Positions 8,256-16,015 of a DNA stretch of 33,925 nt are shown here, one piece after another. A model generated the notes under the pieces. That model searched no databases. It saw nothing but the letters and a program-made list of their open reading frames with translations, and had not been told where the DNA came from. The DNA lies in NCBI GenBank assembly GCA_016937975.1, contig JAFGVN010000035.1, positions 1-33,925 on the forward strand, in the 5' to 3' direction. The translations under genes were made by a program, and so were the position numbers. The DNA is from Clostridia bacterium. Lineage in GTDB: Bacteria; Bacillota; Clostridia; Peptostreptococcales; Acidaminobacteraceae. Numbering within the stretch: position 1 is the first letter of the stretch; each line of letters opens with the position of its first letter.

Positions 8256-9572
8256 ATGAGTTATAAGGATAAAATTATCACTGTACATGAGGCTGTCAAT
8301 CTAGTTAAGTCTGGTGACTATATTGTAACTGGTGTTGCAGCTTCAGAAGCTAAAATGTTTCAAAGACATTTGCCTGAAATAGCTGATTGTGTAAAGGATG
8401 TCCATATCTCTACTTGCCTTGTAATGGAAGAGTACGATTATATTGTAAACCCTAAATATAGAGAAGCGTTTTTTCATGATGCTTGGTTTTATACACCTGT
8501 TTTTAGAAAAGCACACAAAAATGGCAATGTATCCTATGTTCCGAATCATTTGCATTTGGCTGTGCAAGGTAGATTATCATATAAAAAACCAAACTTTTAT
8601 GTAGGACTTGCTTCAATGCCTGACGAACATGGATTCATGTCTATTATGAGTAATGCCTATGAAAAAGAAATGATGGAGCAAGCAGATTATGTTATTTTGG
8701 AAATTAACCCAAAGTGTCCTAGAACCTTTGGTGATAACCAAGTACATGTCAATGAAGTGACACATCTAATTGAGGTTGATTATGATATACCTGAATTGCC
8801 GGATGTTTCTTTCAGCGAAATTGATGAAGTGATTGCAGATTTGGTACTAGGAGAAATAGAAGATGGATCGACGATACAATTAGGTATTGGTGGCACGCCA
8901 GCTGCTATTGCTTCAAAACTTTATAATAGAAAAAATTTGGGTATTCATACAGAAATGTTTACAACATCTATGGCTCAACTGGTGAAGGCTGGTGCTATAA
9001 ACGGTATGAACAAAAATATTGATAAAGGACTACATGTATGTACCTTTATTTTAGGAACAAAGGAACTTTATGATTTTGTGGATAACAATCCGAGTGTACG
9101 TGTCAATACCGGTGTGAAAACAATAAATCCATTAGTCATCAAGGACTGTACAAAACAGATTTCAATTAATGCAGGGCTTTCAGTCGATTTAACTGGTCAA
9201 GTATGTAGCGAATCTATAGGTTCAACACATTTTACAGGCACAGGCGGACAATCATCTACAGCAAGAGGCGCTTTACTTTCTGAAGGTGGTAAATCCTTCA
9301 TCGCCTTGTATTCCACAGCTATGGTAAGAGATCAAGAAACTGGTGAGAAAAAGAGAGTATCTCGGATCGTGTCACAATTGGCAGCGGGATCTGCGGTGTC
9401 ACTACAAAGAAATGATTCAGATCGAATTGTAACGGAGTACGGTATTGCATATATGCAAGGTAGAAGTTTACAAGAAAGATGTGAACAATTAATTAATATT
9501 GCACATCCTGATTTTAGAGAAGAACTCCGTAAAGAAGCAATTGCTCTTGGGATTATTCCAGGAAGGAACTAA
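8256..9572 (+). CDS. Family-I CoA-transferase (acetyl-CoA hydrolase/4-hydroxybutyrate CoA-transferase family), copy 1
   Basis: This 438-residue protein matches the Cat2/AbfT-type CoA-transferases. It has an N-terminal acetyl-CoA hydrolase-like half with VPNHLHL near residues 95-100 and a C-terminal half with LGIGGTPAA. The catalytic glutamate is Glu233 in GIHTEMF, which forms the glutamyl-CoA thioester in this family. GTGGQ and the terminal IAHPDFREELRKEA are further hallmarks. Such enzymes move CoA from acetyl- or butyryl-CoA to a carboxylic acid, activating it without ATP. ATG follows directly after the stop of the KASIII-like gene. A paralogue lies at 12758-14068, and both are followed by the same kinds of hydrolase genes. 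Confidence 0.88.
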   Translation: MSYKDKIITVHEAVNLVKSGDYIVTGVAASEAKMFQRHLPEIADCVKDVHISTCLVMEEYDYIVNPKYREAFFHDAWFYTPVFRKAHKNGNVSYVPNHLHLAVQGRLSYKKPNFYVGLASMPDEHGFMSIMSNAYEKEMMEQADYVILEINPKCPRTFGDNQVHVNEVTHLIEVDYDIPELPDVSFSEIDEVIADLVLGEIEDGSTIQLGIGGTPAAIASKLYNRKNLGIHTEMFTTSMAQLVKAGAINGMNKNIDKGLHVCTFILGTKELYDFVDNNPSVRVNTGVKTINPLVIKDCTKQISINAGLSVDLTGQVCSESIGSTHFTGTGGQSSTARGALLSEGGKSFIALYSTAMVRDQETGEKKRVSRIVSQLAAGSAVSLQRNDSDRIVTEYGIAYMQGRSLQERCEQLINIAHPDFREELRKEAIALGIIPGRN

Positions 9573-9573
9573 A

Positions 9574-10404
9574 ATGTCGGAAGTAAAAATTAATGGTAAA
9601 AATATATATTACGAAGTTCATGGGGATCAAGGAGACTTTATTGTGATGCTCAATGGACTTATGATGTCAACAAACAGTTGGTTGCCTCTAATCCAAACTG
9701 TAAAAGAGAATTTTAGAGTTGTTCTAATAGACATGCATGATCAAGGTCGATCAGAAAAGATGGAACATTCTTATAAGCACGATGTTCAAGTAGAAGCTGT
9801 AAAAGGTGTTCTTGATCACTTAAATATTGAAAAAGCTAATTTCTGTGGTACTTCTTATGGTGGTACAATTGCATTGCAAATTGCCTTAACTTACCCTGAA
9901 AAGTGTAATAAATTGATGGTCTTTAATACCCTTGCATATGCAGATAAATTTTTAACTGATGTTGGTAAACTTTGGGAAAAAGCTGCAGCTAGCTATGATC
10001 CAGATAAGTTTTATGATGAGTTTGCACCCTATATATACGCACCGTGGTATTATGAAAAATTCCATGATTCTATATATGAAAGAAAAGAATTGTTTAGATC
10101 TTTCTTTACACCAGAATATTGCGATGCTTTTATTAGGTTGTCAAACAGTACACAGGGTTATGATATCAGAGAAAGATTGTCAGAAATAAGTACACCAGTA
10201 TTGGTTGTAGGTTCTGATGAAGATTATTTAACACCAATGAAACAACAGTATTTCTTGAAGAATAATCTGCCTAACTCAGAATTTGTAATCATACCGGATT
10301 CAGGTCATGGTGCAGTGTATGAAAAGTCTTTGTTAATCGTTACATTGATGATGGGGTGGTTTAGAGATATAACCGTTATACCTGTTTTCAAAGAGGGAGA
10401 ATAG
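9574..10404 (+). CDS. Alpha/beta hydrolase, type A copy 1
   Basis: This is a 276-residue single-domain alpha/beta hydrolase. The nucleophile elbow is GTSYGG with Ser94; the likely acid is the Asp in GSDEDYLTP and the His lies in PDSGHGAVYEKS near the C terminus. The oxyanion-loop segment reads VMLNGLMMST: Asn replaces the His of the usual HG motif. ATG at 9574 is preferred over upstream in-frame codons because GGAAGGA lies at 9561-9567 and the upstream extension overlaps the end of the CoA-transferase gene. Start and stop fit a tight operon, with a 1-base gap to each neighbour. The overall pattern resembles enol-lactonases and C-C bond hydrolases. The substrate is unknown. A paralogue is at 14179-14991. 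Confidence 0.85.
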   Translation: MSEVKINGKNIYYEVHGDQGDFIVMLNGLMMSTNSWLPLIQTVKENFRVVLIDMHDQGRSEKMEHSYKHDVQVEAVKGVLDHLNIEKANFCGTSYGGTIALQIALTYPEKCNKLMVFNTLAYADKFLTDVGKLWEKAAASYDPDKFYDEFAPYIYAPWYYEKFHDSIYERKELFRSFFTPEYCDAFIRLSNSTQGYDIRERLSEISTPVLVVGSDEDYLTPMKQQYFLKNNLPNSEFVIIPDSGHGAVYEKSLLIVTLMMGWFRDITVIPVFKEGE

Positions 10405-10405
10405 C

Positions 10406-11287
10406 ATGTTAACTGGCAAAAGCGTTTTATTAGGTAATGACGAAAATATTCATTATATTGATGTTGGTCAAGGAGAAAAGGTACTTGTACTGATTCATGG
10501 GAATATGAATTCATCTGCTAACTGGGATTTGTTAATAGAAGCAATGGATCCTGATCAATATAGGATGATTGCTGTAGATCTAAGAGGTATGGGTCACTCG
10601 TCTTATATTCAACCTGTCGCTTCAATTAAGGATTTTTCTGATGATTTAGATCTTTTATTCAAGCGATTAGGATTAGAAAAATTCAGTTTGATAGGTTGGT
10701 CTGCAGGTGGTGCTGTCGTCTTACAGTATGCTGCAGATTACCCAGAGAAAGTTGAAAAATTGGTATTACTAGAAGGTGCAAGCATCAAAGGATTCCCGAT
10801 TCCTAAAAAAACGCTATTTGGAAAAATTAAGCCAGGACAATATGTATCATCAAGAGAAGAAATTGCTAAAAAAGTAAAGCTAGTTGAAAGAGCATATGAA
10901 AAGAAAAACAAAAAATTTCTAAAGATGATTTTAAATAAGGCTTTGTATACAGTTAAAAAGTGTCCAATGGATAAAATCGAATACTATATAGATGAAATGA
11001 TGTTACAAAGAAATCTAGTTGATTTGAATTATTCTTTAGTCCATTTCAATATTTCTCACGAGCACAATGGCGTCGTAGAAGGTAATGGTTTAGTGGACAA
11101 AATTGTTGCACCAACTTTGGTTATTCAAGGTGAGTTGGATAAGTTGGTAACCATGGCAATGGCAAAGAGCAATGTAGAGGCTATTCAAAATGCAGAACTT
11201 GCAGTTTTATCAGCTTGTGGGCACGTTCCACTTGTGGATGACATGAACAGTTTAAAAGCAACATTAGTTAATTTCTTAGAGTCATAA
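10406..11287 (+). CDS. Alpha/beta hydrolase, type B copy 1 (GWSxGG lipase box)
   Basis: This 293-residue alpha/beta hydrolase has LIHGNMNSS at the oxyanion loop, nucleophile elbow GWSAGG (Ser99), a candidate acid in QGELDKLV and the catalytic His in SACGHVPLVD. Between the core halves lies a basic cap (AKKVKLVERAYEKKNKK region). The GWSxGG box with a Trp before the Ser resembles that reported for the intracellular short-chain polyhydroxybutyrate depolymerase of Bacillus thuringiensis, a protein first annotated as an enol-lactonase. Ester cleavage of 3-hydroxyacid oligomers is thus one option, but the motif alone is not proof. It starts one base after the type A gene, and its stop lies inside the stem of an intrinsic terminator. 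A paralogue is at 15050-15928. Confidence 0.85.
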   Translation: MLTGKSVLLGNDENIHYIDVGQGEKVLVLIHGNMNSSANWDLLIEAMDPDQYRMIAVDLRGMGHSSYIQPVASIKDFSDDLDLLFKRLGLEKFSLIGWSAGGAVVLQYAADYPEKVEKLVLLEGASIKGFPIPKKTLFGKIKPGQYVSSREEIAKKVKLVERAYEKKNKKFLKMILNKALYTVKKCPMDKIEYYIDEMMLQRNLVDLNYSLVHFNISHEHNGVVEGNGLVDKIVAPTLVIQGELDKLVTMAMAKSNVEAIQNAELAVLSACGHVPLVDDMNSLKATLVNFLES

Positions 11288-11311
11288 AGGTATGTTTTTC
11301 ATACCTTTTTT
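11286..11311 (+). terminator. Intrinsic terminator inside the gene cluster
   Basis: AAAGGTATG (11286-11294), a TTTTT loop and CATACCTTT (11300-11308) form a perfect 9-bp stem followed by a U-run ending at 11311. The stop codon of the upstream hydrolase forms part of the stem. The ribosome binding site of the thiolase gene (AAGGAGGA, 11312-11319) begins on the very next base, leaving no room for a separate promoter. Confidence 0.85.
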
Positions 11312-11326
11312 AAGGAGGATCAAAAA

Positions 11327-12508
11327 ATGAGTATAGGCGTTATTGGAACGTATCATTCAAAGTTTGGTAAATCTGATGACACGATTTATGAAATGATGAA
11401 TAAAGCTGTAAAAGGTGCACTTGATAGTGCTTGTGTGGATCCAGAAAAAATCGGTGGCATATGGGTTGGTAACTACAGTGGTGGTGGATTTAATAAACAA
11501 GAACATATAGCACCTTTAGCACTGGATGCTGATGAAAGACTTCGATTTACACCAGCAACTAGAGTAGAGAATGCTTGTGCTTCTGGTTTTGCAGCAATTG
11601 CAGCTGCAAGAAATGCAATCCTTACTGGTGAAATAGAATATGCCCTAGTTGTTGGCATAGAAAAAATGACAAGTCTTAGAACAAGTGGCGTTACAGAGGT
11701 ACTTGCGATGGCTTCGCATCAAGTGAATGAAGCTCAAGAAGGATATACTTTCCCAGGTTTGTTTGCTGAATTTGCAAAAGGCTATCAAAAAAAATATGAT
11801 ATCTCAGATACTGATATGAGTGAAGCACTACAAATGATTGCAGCAAAAAACTATAAAAATGCCCTTAAAAATGATAAGGCACAAATGTCAAGAGACTGGA
11901 CTTATGAAGATATTGCAGCGCTATCAGATGAAAAGAACCCAATGATTGCAACGCCTTTAAGATTGCATGATTGTTCATTGGTTTCAGATGGTGCTGCAGC
12001 AATCGTGCTCACAACATCTGAAAATGCAAAAACATTAAAGGAATCATTTGTTGAGATGTCTTCATTGATACATGTAACCGATTATATGGAAATATCCAAA
12101 AGAGACACTTACCAGTTCGAAGGTGCAAAAAAAGCAGTGGAAGAACTTTATAAAAGTGAAAATATTACAGTAGACGATGTTGATTTTGCTGAAGTACACG
12201 ATTGTTTTACAATCGCTGAACTCCTTGCATATGAAGCGCTCGGTATTGCAGAAGCCGGAAAAGCGATTGATGTTATCAAAGATGGAAGTGTTTATCCAGG
12301 AGGAAGATTGCCTGTCAATGCATCTGGTGGTTTAAAAGCAAAAGGTCATCCGGTTGGTGCAACAGGTGTTTCGATGGCAGTTCTAGCAACCAATCAGTTG
12401 ATGGGTACTCCAATAGGTGAAGAGGTAAAAAACGCTAAAATTGGTATTACATTAAACTTAGGTGGTAGTGCTGTTAATAATTATGTTGCATTGTTTAGAA
12501 AGAAATAG
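11327..12508 (+). CDS. SCP2-type thiolase (acyl-CoA C-acetyltransferase)
   Basis: The 393-residue protein belongs to the SCP-x/SCP2 branch of thiolases. It shows the nucleophile motif VENACASGFAAI (Cys84), the branch-specific HDCF motif (His291 to Phe294, whose Cys is thought to act as acid/base) and GGLKAKGHPVGATG with His341. The classical C-terminal CxG motif is replaced by NLGGSA, as expected for this branch. It would cleave a 3-oxoacyl-CoA with free CoA, or run in reverse. AAGGAGGA precedes the ATG. Transcription probably comes from read-through of the terminator just upstream. Bacterial and archaeal relatives often work with a DUF35 OB-fold partner; none is encoded here. Confidence 0.88.
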   Translation: MSIGVIGTYHSKFGKSDDTIYEMMNKAVKGALDSACVDPEKIGGIWVGNYSGGGFNKQEHIAPLALDADERLRFTPATRVENACASGFAAIAAARNAILTGEIEYALVVGIEKMTSLRTSGVTEVLAMASHQVNEAQEGYTFPGLFAEFAKGYQKKYDISDTDMSEALQMIAAKNYKNALKNDKAQMSRDWTYEDIAALSDEKNPMIATPLRLHDCSLVSDGAAAIVLTTSENAKTLKESFVEMSSLIHVTDYMEISKRDTYQFEGAKKAVEELYKSENITVDDVDFAEVHDCFTIAELLAYEALGIAEAGKAIDVIKDGSVYPGGRLPVNASGGLKAKGHPVGATGVSMAVLATNQLMGTPIGEEVKNAKIGITLNLGGSAVNNYVALFRKK

Positions 12509-12757
12509 TAGGTTAGTACGTAAAGTTATAGAAGTTGACACAGTGTATATGGTGTTTGCAGAAGAACTGCCTATTCTTTGAAAGGTGGATTTGAGCCAAA
12601 CAATGAAACATAGCAAGCAATTAAAATACTGGTTATGAACAGTTTCATTCATAGCTTGTGATGTTATATAACACTCTACTTCTTTTCTTAGTCTCAAAAA
12701 TGGTGGTGATGCTATCACCATCATATAGAGGCTTTATTAAATTATATGAGGTTTAAA
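12509..12757 (+). other. Intergenic leader with operator-like dyad and hairpin
   Basis: No gene is seen in these 249 bases. TTGACACAGTGT (12535-12546) resembles the TTGACACTAGTGT of the main operator with one base missing, but no good -10 lies at the right distance. A stem of TGGTGGTGAT and ATCACCATCA around a GCT loop (12701-12723, one G-U pair) lies 35 bases before the next start. It lacks a U-tract, so it may be a leader structure and not a terminator. Confidence 0.35.
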
Positions 12758-14068
12758 ATGGATTACAAAAATAAATTAATAACGGTTGAAGAAGCTTTGG
12801 AAAAAATAAAGTCCAAAGATATTATTGTGACTGGACTTGCAGCAGCAGAGGCAAAAGCGACACTAGAAAAACTACATACCATCAGTCATAGAGTGGAAGA
12901 TGTGAAGGTCATTACATGTTTACCTATGGCCTATGCACCTTATTTTCAAGATCCATCCTATAAGGATAACTTCCATATGGAAGGCTGGTTTTATACAGGA
13001 CCTATGAGAAAAGCTCAAAAAAATGGTAATGTATCTTTTATACCGAATCATTTACATTTAGCAGCAGTTAATCGATTGGTTTATGATCAACCAACAATTT
13101 ATATAGGAAATGCTACACCACCTGATAAACATGGTTATGTGTCACTTTCCTTAAGTAATGTATATGAGAAGAGAATGATTGAAGCTGCTGATTTGGTTAT
13201 ATTAGAGATTAATCCTAAATTACCGAGAACATTTGGTGATATGGAAGTACATATTAACGATATTGATTATATGATAGAAGTAGATTATGACATTCCTGAG
13301 TTGCCAGATGTTGAACCAAGCGAATTGGATAAAAAAATAGGCAATTTCATAGCAGATTATATTCATGATGGTGACTGTATACAATTGGGAATCGGGGGTA
13401 TTCCTAACGCAGCGGCATCAGCCCTACATGACAAAAAGGATCTAGGCATTCATACAGAAATGTTAACAACGGGTATGATGAAATTAGTCAAATCAGGTGT
13501 AATTACAGGTAAAAATAAAAATGTTAACAAAGGTAAAATCGTATGTACATTTGCACTAGGTAATAGAGAATTGTATGATTTTATAGACAACAATCCATCA
13601 GTAGAAATCAGGGATGGTTATCATGTTAATGACCCTTGTGTTATTGGAGAAAATGATAACCAAGTTTCAATTAATACAACTATAGAAGTTGATCTAACAG
13701 GGCAGTGTGCTTCTGAATCCATTGGAACAGTACAGTATTCTGGTACGGGTGGTCAAGCGGATACAGCTATTGGTGCTCAAAGAGCTAAGAATGGTAGATC
13801 CTTTATAGCGCTTTATTCAACAACAATGGCTAAACAAGCAGATGGAACAAGAAAACTCATTTCAAAGATTGTACCGACTTTAAAAGCGGGTGCTGCTGTG
13901 ACTTTATCACGTAATGATGTTGACTTTGTTGTAACAGAATATGGTGTTGCTCAGCTTAAAGGGACATCTATTGCAGAAAGAGTGAAACGCTTAATTGCAA
14001 TAGCTCATCCTGATTTTAGAGATGAACTTAGAAATCAAGCATTGGAAATTGGATTTATTCATGAATAA
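12758..14068 (+). CDS. Family-I CoA-transferase (acetyl-CoA hydrolase/4-hydroxybutyrate CoA-transferase family), copy 2
   Basis: This 436-residue paralogue of the gene at 8256-9572 is colinear throughout. Shared landmarks are FIPNHLHLA, LEINPK.PRTFGD, the VDYDIPELPDV block, LGIGGIPNAA, the catalytic Glu234 in GIHTEML, and IAHPDFRDELR at the end. I judge identity by eye at around half of residues, so this is an old duplication. The start at 12758 is chosen because MDYKNKLIT then aligns with MSYKDKIIT of copy 1; an in-frame ATG at 12746 would add four residues. A weak GAGG lies at 12748-12751. Copy 2 may differ in acid specificity, since the residues around both motifs have diverged (GGIPNAA against GGTPAAI). 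Confidence 0.87.
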   Translation: MDYKNKLITVEEALEKIKSKDIIVTGLAAAEAKATLEKLHTISHRVEDVKVITCLPMAYAPYFQDPSYKDNFHMEGWFYTGPMRKAQKNGNVSFIPNHLHLAAVNRLVYDQPTIYIGNATPPDKHGYVSLSLSNVYEKRMIEAADLVILEINPKLPRTFGDMEVHINDIDYMIEVDYDIPELPDVEPSELDKKIGNFIADYIHDGDCIQLGIGGIPNAAASALHDKKDLGIHTEMLTTGMMKLVKSGVITGKNKNVNKGKIVCTFALGNRELYDFIDNNPSVEIRDGYHVNDPCVIGENDNQVSINTTIEVDLTGQCASESIGTVQYSGTGGQADTAIGAQRAKNGRSFIALYSTTMAKQADGTRKLISKIVPTLKAGAAVTLSRNDVDFVVTEYGVAQLKGTSIAERVKRLIAIAHPDFRDELRNQALEIGFIHE

Positions 14069-14178
14069 GCTTTTATATTATAATGATGAAAAAAGCTATA
14101 TAACGGTTATATTACTATTAGCAATACTAAGGTGTTATGTACTGATATGAAGAATGAGCCCTTTTGAAGGAGAAAATA

Positions 14179-14991
14179 ATGAGTGTATTTGAAAAAGATG
14201 GATTGAAGTTTTTTTATGAGTTGAAAGGAAATGTCAATGGTAATCAAGTCATTGTATTTTTAAATGGCGTCATGGCCTCAACAAGCAGTTGGGATTTTCA
14301 AGTGCCTGTTTTTGAAAGATTAGGCTTTAAAATACTGGTTCATGACTTTCGAGGACAACTGATGTCAGATAAACCTAAAGGAACTTATTCTTTTAAGATA
14401 CACGCTGGCGATACGATTGCCTTATTAGATCATTTAGGTATTAAGAAAGCACATTTTATTGGTACATCTTATGGTGGTGAAGTAGCCATGCGTCTTGCCA
14501 TAGACTATCCTGAAAGGACAGAGACTATCTCAATTATCGATTCAGTGAGTCAATTAGATGAAAGTTTAAAACTCTTCATTGAGTCTTGGATAGGTTTAGC
14601 AAAGTCTAATGATGGACAAAGTTTCTTTCAAGGGATATTACCGACTATTTATCACAATACATACATTCAGAATAACAAGATTATGTTGGAGAAGCGATCT
14701 GAACGTATGAAAGACATACCGAGTTCTTACTTTGATGGTCAGGTATCTCTGTATAAAACCTTTTTAGAAGATGTGGAGATGACAGAGGAATTAGATCAGA
14801 TCACTTGTCCTACACTCGTTGTTTGTGGAGAAAATGATATATTGAAACCAATAAAGTTCTCTCAAATTATTAGCGAGAAAATTAAAGGGGCAGAGTTTGC
14901 CATTATTCCAGATTGTGGACATGTGACGATATTTGAAAAACCAGATGTTTTGAATTCTATATTATTAGGATTTGTTGTTAAGCATATATAG
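14179..14991 (+). CDS. Alpha/beta hydrolase, type A copy 2
   Basis: This 270-residue hydrolase has the elbow GTSYGG (Ser97), acid in GENDILKP and His in PDCGHVTIFEKP. Like copy 1 it has LNGVMAST, with Asn at the usual His of the oxyanion loop, and it shares the YPE stretch after the elbow. The start is ATG at 14179 behind GAAGGAG (14166-14172); an in-frame TTG at 14164 overlaps that site and is rejected. A 110-base gap separates it from the CoA-transferase, against one base in the first trio. Function unassigned; the same order as copy 1 argues that both serve one pathway step. Confidence 0.85.
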   Translation: MSVFEKDGLKFFYELKGNVNGNQVIVFLNGVMASTSSWDFQVPVFERLGFKILVHDFRGQLMSDKPKGTYSFKIHAGDTIALLDHLGIKKAHFIGTSYGGEVAMRLAIDYPERTETISIIDSVSQLDESLKLFIESWIGLAKSNDGQSFFQGILPTIYHNTYIQNNKIMLEKRSERMKDIPSSYFDGQVSLYKTFLEDVEMTEELDQITCPTLVVCGENDILKPIKFSQIISEKIKGAEFAIIPDCGHVTIFEKPDVLNSILLGFVVKHI

Positions 14992-15049
14992 CACGTTAAA
15001 TGATATAAAGACAGAGGTAGAATATACATATATTGGAAGGAGTATATAA

Positions 15050-15928
15050 GTGAAGAGTTATCTATTAAAAAATGGTGATACCATTGCTTACCGAGAGTTT
15101 GGACAAGGTAGCAATATAATGGTTCTGATTCATGGTAATATGTCATCTAGTTTTCATTTTGATGTATTAGAAAAATATGTACCAGAGAATGTACGTATTA
15201 TATTACCTGATATGAGAGGCTTTGGTGAGTCATCTTATAAAAATGAAGTAAACTCCCTACAAGATTTTGCAGATGATATCATGGAACTCATTAATTATTT
15301 AAATATCAAAGCTTATTCTGTTGGTGGATGGTCAACGGGTGGAGGAGTAGCCATGCTCATTGCAAGTCAAAGAAATGAGCAAGTGAAGAAACTTGTCTTG
15401 ATTGAGTCAGTTGGTATAACTGGTTATCCAATCTTCAAAAAAGATTCATCGGGGCAACCGATTATGAATGCATTGATAAAAACAAAAGAGGAATTATCTC
15501 AAGACCCTGTACAAGTTTTGCCTATTTTGATGGCTTATAAAAACAGAGACAAAGAAACTTTGAAGACCATATGGAATGCTTTGATTTATACACACAATCA
15601 ACCAGAAGAAAGTGCGTATGACCTTTATCTAGAGGATATGTTAAAGCAAAGAAACTTAGTAGATGTGGATTATGCCTTAATGTACTTCAATATCAGCGAC
15701 CAACATAATGGGTATGTAGAGGGAAGCGGTGACATAAAACAGATTAAAGCAGACACACTCATTATTCATGGCTATAGAGATTATGTAGTACCGATGCAAA
15801 TGCGAGATAACATTGTATCTGCTTTAACCTGTAATAAGGAAGTTTACAAAGGCGACTGGGGTCATTCTCCATTTGTTGATATTGAAAAAGAAGTGTGTGA
15901 AAAAATTCTTTCCTTTATTGAAGAATAA
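15050..15928 (+). CDS. Alpha/beta hydrolase, type B copy 2 (GWSxGG lipase box)
   Basis: This 292-residue protein is a clear paralogue of the hydrolase at 10406-11287. Shared features are LIHGNMSSS at the oxyanion loop, nucleophile elbow GWSTGG (Ser95), the long insert ending KQRNLVDVDYALMYFNIS.QHNGYVEGSG, an acid candidate in HGYRDYVVP and His in DWGHSPFVD. The start is GTG at 15050 with GGAAGGAG at 15035-15042. It closes the second trio and is followed by a terminator. As for copy 1, the GWSxGG box allows a 3-hydroxyacid ester hydrolase but does not prove it. Confidence 0.85.
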   Translation: MKSYLLKNGDTIAYREFGQGSNIMVLIHGNMSSSFHFDVLEKYVPENVRIILPDMRGFGESSYKNEVNSLQDFADDIMELINYLNIKAYSVGGWSTGGGVAMLIASQRNEQVKKLVLIESVGITGYPIFKKDSSGQPIMNALIKTKEELSQDPVQVLPILMAYKNRDKETLKTIWNALIYTHNQPEESAYDLYLEDMLKQRNLVDVDYALMYFNISDQHNGYVEGSGDIKQIKADTLIIHGYRDYVVPMQMRDNIVSALTCNKEVYKGDWGHSPFVDIEKEVCEKILSFIEE

Positions 15929-15965
15929 TGTTAATTTATATCGATCAAATATAAGCGTTGTATTA

Positions 15966-15997
15966 AAAAGAAGCCCAGTCATATGAGCTTCTTTTCG
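15966..15997 (+). terminator. Intrinsic terminator after the second trio
   Basis: AAAAGAAGC (15966-15974) pairs perfectly with GCTTCTTTT (15987-15995) around a 12-nt loop, with the T-run forming the end of the stem. It lies 38 bases after the last hydrolase stop and closes the catabolic cluster. Confidence 0.7.
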
Positions 15998-16015
15998 TAT
16001 TCATTAAATAATGAA

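Noticed and set aside
14068-14097. AGCTTTT and AAAAGCT as a terminator after the second CoA-transferase
   Set aside because: The stem is only about seven pairs, mostly A-T, and no U-tract follows. It is too weak to call.
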